Below are positions 11,620 through 21,729 of a DNA stretch of 64,000 nucleotides, piece after piece; position 1 is the first letter of the stretch, and each line of letters opens with the position of its first letter. A model generated the notes under the pieces. That model was not told where the DNA came from and ran no database searches. It worked only from the letters and a program-made list of their open reading frames with translations. Location: positions 12,658,651 through 12,722,650 of the forward strand of contig JAVMKO010000003.1 in NCBI GenBank assembly GCA_032164245.1, given 5' to 3'. The stretch comes from Sternotherus odoratus. Its lineage: Eukaryota > Chordata > Testudines > Kinosternidae. The position numbers were made by a program, and so were the translations under genes.

Positions 11620-12870
11620 CGTCTACACTAAAGAGGTAGATCGACCGAACATAGGTCAACTTACAGCCAGCCCGGTAATTGCTGCCGTGGTTCATGTCCA
11701 CACTACTCTCCTCACCAGGAGCGCTTCCACCGACGGAAGAGGGGCAGTGGTGGATTAATGCCCGGGCACACAGGACCCGTGCTCAGGAACCACAGCCAAG
11801 TTGGGCCCCCCCAAATCCTGGAATCTGGGTAGAAGTGGGGCTGGGCATAAGAGCTGGAACTGTGGCCCTGCTTCCTGCTCCTCCTCTTCTCCCAAGGCCC
11901 CACTCCCTGGCTAGTCCAGAAGCCAATGCTGGGCAGTCATAAGAGCCCCTCACTGAACCTGGGCCACTGTGGGGAGCCCTGGATCCTCCATCTGCCCTAG
12001 CTGGGGTGCCCAAGAACAGCCCATGTTCCCCCCGCCCAATGCACACCGCTGCCCTCGGGATCCAGGGGTGGGGGCTTGCTCTAGCCTCCTGCCCCCTTGC
12101 TAGGGCCTGCAGACACACTTTACAGGCTGCGGAGGTGCTGCCCTGCCCTGGCAGGTGGCAGGGAACCCTGGGAAGGTCACAGGCAGGGAGGTGTGAGGCA
12201 GGGAGGTCTTCTCTGGCCCTGCTCCCACTGGCCTGGCCTCAGCAGTTGCTGCACTCCACCTGGATTCGCTCAGTGCCTGTGCCTGGCTCCCACTGCCAGG
12301 CTGCCCCCGCTGGGGACAGGCTGCCCCCGCTGTCACCTCTGGCCCAAGGCTTGCAGTTTGGGGGGGGCAATGCCCTCTTCCTCCCACCCAAACTATACCC
12401 ATGCCACTGCCACTCCACACCTGCCCAAGGCTACTGCGCCCATGCTAAAAAGTGGGAAGGCATGACCCTCCCACTTTGAGAAGTGTCGGTGGGATATGAC
12501 CCTCCGGGACTCCTGGTTCTGTCACCTTTCGGTCCTCAAGGTGTGGGGGACCCAAATGTTCTCTGTGTCCAGGGCCCCAATAAATCTTAATCCACCTCTG
12601 CCAGGGGAGCTGAGAGCACAGAGACGTGAAATCGATAAGAATGACGGCCAACAGCCAACGCAAGTAAGGTAGTGTCTATATGGACTCTGTGTGGCACTAA
12701 TACCACTGACAGAAGCCCTATGTCTCCTGTGGAGGTGGAGTTATTAGTTGGGGTAATGGGGCACTTATAGCAGAGGGCGCAAGGCTGTAATGTGAACACT
12801 GACATAATTAGGTCAACATAAGCTGCCTTGCGTCGACCTAGCTCTGTCGCATAGACCGAGCCCGGGTGAG
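11620..12870. mobile_element. MITE split by a hAT insertion
   Basis: The left piece (GTCTACACTA, then AGGTAGATCGACC, 11620-11744) and the right piece (TAGGTCAACATAA, then GCGTCGACCTAGCTC, about 12601-12870) are inverted relative to each other, as in one terminal-inverted-repeat element. The piece between them is the hAT copy listed next. Confidence 0.5.
11745..12600. mobile_element. Non-autonomous hAT-like element, 856 bp
   Basis: CAGTGGTGGATTAA at the left end and TTAATCCACCTCTG at the right end are inverted repeats with one mismatch. The flanks do not give a clean 8-bp duplication. The interior is GC-rich with no transposase. Confidence 0.65.
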
Positions 12871-12879
12871 CTAATTGTG

Positions 12880-13375
12880 TTTTTGTTTTGTGAAAACTAG
12901 AGCTTGGATTGAGCAGGCAACACTGACACATTCCTTCTGCTGAAGTGAACAAATCTGCCACTCCAAGAGGAAACCGAGCCATGAGGTCATCAGAATCAGT
13001 TGCATTTGGTAAATCCTATTAGATCACATTTTCGATGAGCCGTGTGAATTACGTCTTAGCATGCTGTGTAAGAATTCAAATAAATCAACCACACGTTACC
13101 ATGGTTTCACTGAAATCTCAGAGTACAAACAAGCTGTGATGGTGATCTACGTGGATACAGCAAAGGAAAGATAGAGGCTCCCAAACTGTGGTCCATTGTC
13201 ATCTTTGGAGAGCTGACATATAGTGTTCTCTCTCCTTGTTTTCAGTTATTAAATTGCAAAGAGTCAGGTAAAATACATTAAATACTCTTCTAATTGCTTT
13301 TCTATGTGAGCAGCTGCTCTAGCTGCCAGAAGGTTAAGATGGAATGTGATCATAAATGGTCCAAGCAACTATCAT
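12880..13375. other. Intergenic, nothing recognised
   Basis: No gene, repeat boundary or regulatory motif that I can support. Confidence 0.4.
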
Positions 13376-13379
13376 ATAT

Positions 13380-13545
13380 GAGTCAACAGTGTGCCCTTGT
13401 TACCAGGAAGGCTAATGGCATTTTGGGCTGTATAAGCAGGGACATTGCCAGCAGATCGAGGGACATTGGTGAGGCCTCATCTGGAGTACTGTGTCCAATT
13501 TTGGGGCCAACACTACAAAAAGGATGTGGAAAAATTGGAAGCGCT
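13380..13545 (+). mobile_element. CR1 LINE fragment, sense
   Basis: AACAGTGTGCCCTTGTTACC, GGCTAATGGCATTTTGGGC and CCTCATCTGGAGTACTGTGT are sense CR1 RT-tail sequence. The same blocks occur antisense at 14150-14300 and 27420-27560. An 18-bp tandem duplication (GCGCTCGGTATGTCCACA) follows at about 13541-13577. Confidence 0.8.
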
Positions 13546-13639
13546 CGGTATGTCCACAGCGCTCGGTATGTCCACAGAAAAGCCGCTGAATATGGAACTA
13601 ATCAATTTGGCTGCTTTTCGGTGGCGGCAGGAGCTCGCA

Positions 13640-13700
13640 ACTCCCCGTGGAGTGCTCGGCGACCCCCAAGGGGTCGCAACCCCCAGTTTGAGAAACCCTG
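13640..13700. mobile_element. Terminal fragment of a hAT element
   Basis: GACCCCCAAGGGGTCGCAAC and CCAGTTTGAGAAACCCTG form the right end of the hAT family whose left end is at 7427. The other end is missing. Confidence 0.6.
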
Positions 13701-13701
13701 A

Positions 13702-14330
13702 TCTAGTCCAACCCCTTGCTCAAAGCAGGACCAATCCCCAATTAAATCATCCCAGCTGGGACTTTGTCAAGTTGGGTCTTAAAAACCTCCAAGGATGGAG
13801 ATTCTACCACGTCCCTAGGTAACCCATTCCAGTGCTTCACCACCCTCCTAGTGAAATAGTTTTTCCTAATATCCAACCCAGACCTCCCCCACTGCAACTT
13901 GAGACCATTGCTCCTTGACCTGTCATCTGCCACCACTGAAACAGCTGACCCCCATCCTCTTTGGAACCCCTCTTCAGGTAGTTGAAGGCTGCTATCAAAT
14001 CTTCTCTCCCTCTTCTCTTCTGCAGACTAAATAAACCCAGTTCCCTCAGACTTTCCTCATAAATCATGTGTCCTAGCCCATTAATCCTTTTCGCTGCCTT
14101 CCGCTGGACTCTCTTCAATTTGTCGACATCCTTTCTGTAGTGGGGGGGCCAGAAATGGGATGCAATGCTCAGATGTGGCCTCCCCAGTGCTGAATAGAGG
14201 GGAATAATCACTTCCCTTGATCTGCTGGCAACGTTCCTACTAATGCAGCCCAATGTGCCATTAGCCTTTTTTTTTGGCAACAAGGGCACATTATTGAATG
14301 AGATGGGAAGTGATTGACCAGATGCACACT
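13702..14330 (-). mobile_element. CR1 LINE, 3' part, antisense
   Basis: + strand markers ATCTAGTCCAACCCCTTGCT, GTAACCCATTCCAGTGCTTC, the CTCATAAATCATGTGTCCT block and AATGTGCCATTAGCC are antisense CR1. The minus-strand frame contains the [20 protein letters not shown] segment typical of CR1 ORF2 C-termini, but the copy is 5'-truncated. Confidence 0.88.
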
Positions 14331-14336
14331 CCTGTA

Positions 14337-14792
14337 CAGTAAAACCTCGATTTAACGGACCTCGATTTAACGGACTTCGGATGCAACGGACAAAATTTCT
14401 AAGCAAGTCTGATGCATCCGAAATCCATTTGTCGCGGGCTGGCTGCCGGCTTCCGGCTGCCGCCCGGGTCCAGGCAGCCGCTACCCGGGCGGGCTGGTTG
14501 ACAGCTCCCAGCTGCTGCCCGGGTCCCATCAGCCAGGACCCGAGCGGGCTGGCTGACGGTTCCCGGCTGCCGCCCGCGTCCCAGCAGCCGGGGCCCGGGC
14601 GGGCTGGCTGACGGCTCCCGGCTGCCATCCGGGTCCCGGCAGCAGGTGGGCTGCGAAGCTGCCGCCCCGACCCTGTGGCGGTCGGGCTGCTGCTCCGACA
14701 GCTCGTTTTTTTAATTATTATTAAATAACGGACTTTTTCATTTAACGGACACCCCCTCGCCCGAATTAGTCCGTTAAATGGAGGTTTTACTG
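14337..14792. mobile_element. Tigger/pogo-type mariner MITE, 456 bp
   Basis: Ends CAGTAAAACCTCGATTTAAC and GTTAAATGGAGGTTTTACTG are inverted repeats flanked by TA on both sides (14335-14336, 14793-14794), as expected for Tc1/mariner transposition. The GC-rich middle contains three or four imperfect copies of a GGGCTGGCTGACGG-type unit. No transposase frame. Confidence 0.88.
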
Positions 14793-14859
14793 TATTTAGA
14801 AGTGATCCACACTATGCAAATATTGATAACCATGGGCAAACATTTACCGGTATGTAGAA

Positions 14860-15180
14860 GGAGGCCTACTGAAAACCTAATTTCCCTTTACTGTTACTTG
14901 CACCTTCTTGTTAACTGTTTGAAATGAGCCACCCTGATTAACACTACAAAAGTGATTTTTTTCATCCTGTTGATAATAGCCCACTTTAATTGAATTATCT
15001 TGACCCCTCCACTTGGTGAGGCAACTCCTATTTTTTCGTGTATTGCTATGTATATCTTCCTACTGTATTTTCCACCCCACGCATCTGATGAAGTGGGTTC
15101 TAGACTGTGAAAGTTTATGCCCGAATAAATGTGTTAGTATATAAGGTGCCGCAAATGCTCCTTGTTGTTTTAGCAGCTAG
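14860..15180 (+). mobile_element. Penelope-like terminal (pLTR-type) fragment
   Basis: GGTGAGGCAACTCCTATTTT, TACTGTATTTTCCACCCC, then GCATCTGATGAAGTGGG and GGTGCCGCAAATGCTCC form one continuous dispersed repeat. The same family occurs at 35425-35649 and 42092-42249. It carries a hammerhead-like pair CTGATGA (15085-15091) and GAAA (15109-15112) separated by a weak stem. Attribution to Penelope is an inference from the family's known terminal structure. Confidence 0.55.
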
Positions 15181-15775
15181 TTCCCCACTTTACAAGTGAT
15201 AATACCACCTGTGGTCTACCCTTTGGTTGTCTTGTCTAGCTAGGACCATAAGCTCTTTGGGGAAGACTGACTATTTTGTTGTGTGTATGTACAACCTAAT
15301 CTCAGCTGGGGCCAGTAGCTGCTAATCTAGTACAAACAATAATAATTAAAACATTCCCTCTGATCTGAGGGCCTGGTGCAAAGCCCATTGAAATCAATGG
15401 AAAGAATCCCATTGACTGCTGTGAGTTTTGTAACAGGTTCATGGCTGATAAGTACCCAAGGTTACATTCAATTTGCAGCACTTCAGAACCACTCCAAGCT
15501 GCGCCTGAAGGTCATTTGGAAACTCCAGCTGGTACAGAAGGTGCTGGAACATGCCGTGGTTCTCTCTGGGAGCTTGCTATAACTATGCAGTGACCTTGGG
15601 TCTAGTTTGCATTAAGAGCAAATAAATCAAATAGTGGCTTTTAAATATAAAACCCTTTGCTACTATTGCTTTAGCCTTTGTATCCATTAGAAGATTGCCC
15701 TAATATCCTTACTTAATCGCTTGATAGTTCCTTATATTTGAGTCCTCTCTTGGTATGTAAACTACACCAGAAGGC
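15181..15775. other. Intergenic, nothing recognised
   Basis: Contains CCCATTGAAATCAATGG near 15384, the recurring short palindrome. No gene seen. Confidence 0.4.
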
Positions 15776-15935
15776 CCAGTGGTCTGGGGGAATGAGTAGC
15801 GGGTTAGGAGTCAAGAGGTCTTGGCTCTGCCCCTGACTGGCTGGGCAGCTCTGGGTGAGCCACTCCCTCTCTGTGTTTCACTTTTCCCATCTGTAATATG
15901 GGGATAGTAATAGCTGCCAACATGTTTCATGGGGG
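15776..15935 (+). mobile_element. MIR-type SINE
   Basis: GGTTAGGAGTCAAGAGGTC, then CTCTGGGTGAGCCACTCCCT and TTCCCATCTGTAATATGGGG are the usual order of conserved MIR segments in sense orientation. Confidence 0.8.
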
Positions 15936-17515
15936 GAGAGGGGAATTGTGAAGGTCAATTAGTTTGGCCAAGCAGGCGCTGAGGTTGGGTGCCCAGTTTA
16001 AGACACTGGGAGCCTGTTTTTCAGATGCTGAAAGCCCACCCCTGGCTCCCACTGACTTTGGCTGGCATTGTGGTCACTCAACACTTACAATAATCAGGCC
16101 TCATGTTTCTCAGCGTTTGGGACCCAGAAATCAGTGGCTATGTTTGAAAAATTTGGCCTGGAATAATGAAGTGCTGTATAGATGCTCTGTCTCCATTGTA
16201 TGCAGATGTTATGTTACATAACGAATGACAATTCTGCAGTTGTTACCCAGTCAAAAAGACCCTCCCATTCAGTAAAAGCTAAAAGTGTTGGATGTGGCTT
16301 AGTATTTTTTTTTTTTTTTACATCGTCTCAAACTCATGTCAAGATATCATCCCCTTGCAGTGGGAAGCAACACAACTGCATGAGGATAGACCCCCATGCC
16401 ATTGCTTTGTTTCAGTGAGAGGACAACAATTAGGTTGGTTTTATTGGCAGTTTCTCCAACTTTGATTTTAAATATTCCTCTAATATAGTCCATCCAAAGA
16501 GTGTGTTTGAGTTTGGCAAGAACTAACACTGGACCACAATGCTAAGGCACTTGGTTTGTACCAAAGTGTGTCTGGTACTACGATAAAGGGTGCTTGTTAA
16601 TCACCTAAGATAGATAAGGACGGGAAGTGACTGGAAATGCCATCTCCAGTAAAAGTGGACAGCAAATTCAAGTCGGGAGAATGAATGATCACGTATTTCA
16701 GTTTGTGAAAGTCGGGCTGTGAATTTGAATCCTTTCATGTTCCCTTGAAGACCTGAGTTCAACCAAGCCAAAGATCTGTGGAAATCACCCAGTTATCCTT
16801 ATTCCCAGCCTTTGCCAACCAATATCATGCCCCAGTAATTTTCACGGAGGAGGACAGCAATTTTCACGGAGGAGGACAGCAACTTTTTGTTTGCCTGAGA
16901 TGCAGACTTAATTAACTTTCTGTGGTGTCAAGGATAGCGCTCTTTGGAGACTGTACACTTTGCTCAACTATGGAATAAAAAGCTTCTGTACACACACGAT
17001 GTATCCAGAGGAGCTATCTTTGGAATGCCCTTTAAATAGGCTTCAGGCGCTCCTCTAATAGTGTCTGAAGGCCAGAATAATTTGAATGTTCTTCAGGATG
17101 CATTAAACAGGAAGACAGGGCTGACAGTCAAAGTGGGCTCTTTAAAATGTGGACACTCCCTCACTTAAACTCAGAGTGCTGGTGAATGAATTCAGGTTTT
17201 TCTTAAATAATATCACATGAGATCCCACCAAATGGAGGCAGAGGGTCTCCCTTGCTTAATGCTATTCCCTACTTTTTGATAGTATCTAAGTCGGTGATAA
17301 TAAAATCACATATTCCATACATACTCCTTGGTGATGTGGCATTTTTAGATTGGCCCAGATTCTCTCCTGCCCCGTTTTATGCGAGGCCACGGGTACAAAG
17401 TTTGACCCTGGAGCTGGTATAACCAGCCATGAAAACATCATTCCCACTGGCCGGAGCCCGGGCTCTGAGATCCAGTGAAGGGTGAAGGGCCTCAGAGCCC
17501 AGGTTCCTGCTACTT
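15936..17515. other. Intergenic, nothing recognised
   Basis: Contains a T-run at about 16307-16319 and a perfect 22-bp tandem duplication of ATTTTCACGGAGGAGGACAG-type sequence at about 16837-16880. No gene. Confidence 0.45.
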
Positions 17516-17519
17516 TTGG

Positions 17520-17650
17520 AATTTCTGTGCTGCTATTTTTAGCCCCATAGCATGAGCCTTGCAAGCCCAAGTCTGTTAACCTGGGGTCTGAGACTTGCTG
17601 CTGCAGGGGAGGGTGTTTTTTTTTTGCAGTGTAAATGTACCTGAAGATGT
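17520..17650. mobile_element. MITE fragment
   Basis: CTGCTATTTTTAGCCCC and TTTTTTTTTTGCAGTGTAAA are the inner and terminal parts of a GTCTACACTG-type MITE. Only one end is clear. Confidence 0.4.
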
Positions 17651-18710
17651 GGAGAGTGTCTAATGTATGGACCACAACCGCCTGAAGAAACATTATATTC
17701 CCAACAAACTCTTGGCAAAATATAATAAAGGGCCTTTAGTATGGAAAGAAATGGTTATTTAGTAGTAGTAGAAGACTCTTCTTAGTGTTTAATCCTAAAC
17801 TTTGAGCTCTCCTCTGTGGTGGTTGTTTTTGTTTTATTCTGTTGTACAGCACCTAACACACTAGATCCTTAGCTGGGGAAAATTGCAGCTCTCCCTCTTC
17901 CTCAAAATGCCATCAAAGGGTTTCAGTCTGGCATAAAAGCTTTACTTGAAAGCTGTTTGTGTTTCCAGGGAAATGAAAAACAGCCAGGGGCTGCTGCACT
18001 TTCTGGCAATTAAAAGACAAAATTGTTGTCAAAATTGCTGTGGGGTTTATGATGTCAAATTCAGAAGGGAGGCTTTTGTCAAAGGAAATGTCTGAAGGAA
18101 CTGTGTGCGTTATTTGAAAAAATAGTCTTATAGAATTCTGAAATCTTAATGCACGCAAGAATCCAATAGACACTTCCATGAAGTCTTCTGAGAATGGGCT
18201 GAAGGCCTCATTTCCCTGGCTTACTCTGTCACATGAAAATCCTTTCTGACAATGGTTCAATCCGTGTGAATGTTCCCTTAGACCTGACTTTGAAGTGGAG
18301 AACATGCAATGCAAGTAGGCAAAGACATTCAGTCGGATATTATCCTCCTCCCACTCCCTTCTCAAATAATTCTGCTCATCCCAAGATCCAGTTTAAAACT
18401 ACCACAGACTAGCACCAATGTACCTCATAGATCAATCAACAATCACTTAAGTGTGTCTACATGAGGACACTCGAGAAAGTTAAGGCAAATCCCTGGTGTA
18501 AATGCTCTAATTTAGGAGTAAACCGGTTTTAGTGACTGTAACTTAGGTTTAGTCTGGGATAAACTTTTCTATTTTACTGCTAAATTCTTTTGACAACGTG
18601 GCCCTAAAAATTCAAGCTGAGGGGGAGTTGCTCTGGAATTACCCTAAACTAAGTATCAGAGCTGGAAAGTTTAGGGTATGGGTGAAAGGGAGAAGGCTAG
18701 CTCCAGCTGG
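17651..18710. other. Intergenic, nothing recognised
   Basis: A minus-strand frame at 17913-18365 (150 aa) has no recognisable domain. A GTGTCTACAT motif near 18454 hints at another MITE fragment. Confidence 0.35.
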
Positions 18711-18714
18711 CAGT

Positions 18715-18812
18715 CCTGTTTTTTGGGGACTTTTTCTTATATAGGTGCCTATTATCCCCCCACCTCCCGTGCCATTTTTTCACAGTTGCTATCTGGTCAT
18801 CCTAGCTCCGGC
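18715..18812. mobile_element. Degenerate GGGTGACC-family MITE
   Basis: TTTTTCTTATATAGGTGCCT and TGCTATCTGGTCATCCTA match the core and right end of the elements at 39820-39939 and 56807-56925. The left end is degraded. Confidence 0.6.
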
Positions 18813-19269
18813 AGGCTTAATTCACATATTGTTTCATCGCTGAGCATTTCTCGCCAATGTTTTATGTAGCATTGTTTGGAATCTGGCTATGTTCTGCTTT
18901 TGGAAATTCTCTGACATGGTGAATGCCGGTGTATTTACTTAAGGGAGGGAAAAATTCAGAGAGGTACAACCTGGGGAATGTAAATTGCTCTGAGCTATCA
19001 AGTAGGAGTGTGTGATTACTGTGCTCAGAGGTGCAGGACATCTGAAAGACTCTGGGAGATTAGAGGATCTGTCCAAACAGGAAAGGTGACAAGGAGGTTA
19101 AATTGTAGTTTTAGAGCCAACAGATGGAGGGTGGTCTTGGATGGGGACTTGTCGTATGTTTTATTTAGTTTAGAAAGGGTCCCCTAAACTGATTAAACCT
19201 GGCTCTTTTTGCTGCTATTCCTTCCCAGAGGAAGGGTTGCACATGAGAAACTGAAGGTATAGTTGAATC

Positions 19270-19500
19270 CAAAGGGGGGCTCAGTTCTGCCTTTAGCTAG
19301 GGGAGCATGTAACCCCTTGGGGAGTGTGTTATGAGTCCCCCTCTGTGCCAGGCCGCAGAGGATATGAGTTGTTACAGTCTCCAGGTACAGAGCCTTCACT
19401 CTTCAGTACAAGCTGTAGTGGCTCATTATTTTCGCTTTGAAGGTCCCCAATTCAATCCCGGTGTGTTGGCCAGGAAGCTCACAGTCAGTAGTGCAACTTC
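19270..19500 (+). mobile_element. Partial miniature LTR element, relative of 41515-41977
   Basis: GGGGGGCTC (19274) resembles the start of the primer-binding site at 41709. Within 35 bp follows AGCTAGGGGAGCA, then TGTAACCCC (19308), matching the polypurine tract and LTR start AGCTAGGGGAAGTA/TGTAATCC of the 41.5-kb element. A box-B-like AGGTCCCCAATTCAATCCC at about 19441 sits where the other LTRs have it. The upstream LTR is not clear. Confidence 0.5.
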
Positions 19501-20222
19501 CACAGGACGTACACTAGTGGCATTGGCGGCGAAATGAGCCCAGGATACACCGAATAGGTCAGTGCCATAACAAAAAGGTTGAAAGGGGCTTTTGGACTCT
19601 GCTCTTATGTACATGCCCACTGGGTATGTACAAGCCAAAGCAGAATGTCCACTTTGTGGGTGTGTAATAATAATGAGGCAGGAGGCATTTGGCTTCATCT
19701 ACTGCCTCTCTGCATATCTTTGCCAAGGAGTTTTACATAATGAAAAAACAGGCTGCATGACTAATTTCGGTAAGCAAACCCTACAGCAAGCATGGCTGAG
19801 TACAAACACATGACTTGGTGGTTGGAGAGGTAGTGCAGAGGCAGAGGTTTGCTGCCCTGTTTCTAAACCTGACTGTGTGACAGAGGCATTCCGTTAGCGA
19901 TGGAGTTCTGATCCAATTCTGACTGATCTGCTTTGGAAAAATCTTTGCTTTTATTCTGACCAGATTAGAGCAGTTTTAGCTTATTATCCACGTTGCTTTG
20001 ATGTCCATCGGGCGGTGTTCCAGAGCGTACTCTGGGCTGATTGAAGTTTCTACTTCAGCCAAATACATTTTGAATGATCAAAATGTAAGCTGTCACCCAT
20101 TGGAGATGATATCGGTGATTCCAAACCTCTAATTACACTGTAATGTATTCATTTCTATAGTGTATTTTAATACAGAGCCAAACCAAGCTCATCGGCCTGG
20201 TCCTTGTTGAAATAGAGTGAAT
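19501..20222. other. Intergenic, nothing recognised
   Basis: No gene or bounded repeat seen. Confidence 0.4.
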
Positions 20223-20227
20223 ATCAC

Positions 20228-20932
20228 TGTAGCGAGGCGGCTGCCCAACTCCAGGAAAAAGGGGTTATAACAGCCAGGAGAGGGTTGTGGGTGGGAGCAA
20301 GCAGTTCCCAGGCTGATTGGGGGAAGCAGGCTCAGATGTGGCCACGCCCAATCTGGGCTCAGCTGGCCTTTATAAGAGGGCAGGGGGCCAGGAGCAAACA
20401 GTCTCTCCCTCTAGCTTGCTGAGGGAGAAGGACCGGACTGCCTGGATGCTGAAAAGGTACCTGGAATGGAGCAGGGCTGGGGGAAGGCCAGAGGAGCTGG
20501 GGAGCTCTGGCCTGGAAACCCTCCCAGGCTGACAGGCTAGTAGAAGGCCAAAAGAGGTACTGAGGGTGTGGGGGCAGCCCACAGGTGGGCAGAGGCAACA
20601 GGCCCAAATCTGCCTTGTCTATGATGACTGGCTTATACAGACTGCAGTTGGCCCCAGTAAACGGGGGCTTGATGGTGACTGGCAGTAGCCCATAGGCTGA
20701 GGCAAGGTGGGGATAGTGGGTGGGGGTTCCCTGGGGAGGCGAGACCCAGAGATCTGGGGGGATACTGCCAGGGGGCAGCACCCCAGATAAAAGGGGCACT
20801 GGGGTCCAGGAGGGACACGTGGCCAGCAGCAAGCAGGACATTGGCTTGCAGAGGGAGCTCCGGAGGCTGGAACGCTAATTCCCAGGATAGCCAGCAGGAG
20901 GTGCCGCAGGGCTGAGTCACTGCTCCATGACA
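20228..20932 (+). mobile_element. Solo LTR, 705 bp
   Basis: TGTAGCGAGG at the start and CTCCATGACA at the end give TG...CA termini. The flanks ATCAC (20223-20227) and ATCGC (20933-20937) are a 5-bp duplication with one change. A TATA-like CTTTATAAGAGG lies near 20370. The open frames inside it are not genes. Confidence 0.72.
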
Positions 20933-21209
20933 ATCGCATGGGGGAGATTCCAGGTCTCCACAACCTGTATTTCATTCAGTACAATCCTTTCTTCTGGCCA
21001 GGCTGCGACTTTGATAGAAGCATTCAGAGGACAAATCTCTTTAAAAGAGAGAATAAAACATGATCACCCTTAAAACATTCTACTTTTACCTCTTATAACT
21101 AGAGAACTGGCACCCTGGGTGCTTTTTAAAGGCTCCCCGGTTTTTTTAAAGGCCGGAACTGTAGTGGTAACTCCCTCCCTCTAACTCAGCTGCCACCAAT
21201 TGTGGCCAT

Positions 21210-21729
21210 CAGGACCGGATTTAGGCACAGACAAACCAGGCAACTGCCTGGGATGCCAGGCTTGGGTGGGGCCAGGCTTGGGGTGCTGCTGTATTTGTTG
21301 TTAGCAACAAAAGGGAAAACAGAATGTTTGAAGTAACATGTTATAGGTGTTCCATATGTGGATTCATTTTTCACTAACATCCCGGGATGTTCTGGAACTT
21401 TGTAGAATCTGGTGGAACTTTCCAGGTTTTCTGAGAAAGACATTTTCCTCGAACCTCCTGGAATGTTGCCCGCCATGTCCTCTTGGGTAGATTAAGGGGC
21501 AGGGTACCGCCGGTCCGTCAGTGAGATATAAATACAGATGTACAGCACCCAGCATGCAAATTATCATCTTCTATGACAGGGGTAAAGTAGGTATGCGAAT
21601 TGTGCATCAAAGTTGTGAAATGGGCTGCAAATGCCATTAAAAAAACAGTATTAGAAAGTTCAGCAAATGGAGGAAAGGCACCAAAGACGTTCCGTGCCTG
21701 TGGCGCCATTAGGTCTAGAGCCAGCCCTG
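21210..21729. mobile_element. Non-autonomous hAT element, 520 bp
   Basis: CAGGACCGGATTTAG and GAGCCAGCCCTG are the degenerate ends, flanked by GTGGCCAT and GTGGCCAC (7 of 8 bases equal). No transposase. Confidence 0.72.

Noticed and set aside
11679..12479. Several 100-157-codon frames on both strands
   Set aside because: They fall inside a GC-rich hAT-like element with recognisable inverted ends.
13837..14628. 263-codon minus-strand frame
   Set aside because: It joins the C-terminal part of a 5'-truncated CR1 ORF2 with the GC-rich interior of a Tigger MITE. The composite is accidental.
20359..20975. Overlapping minus-strand frames of 95-160 codons
   Set aside because: They read the antisense of a solo LTR with TG...CA ends; no domain signal.
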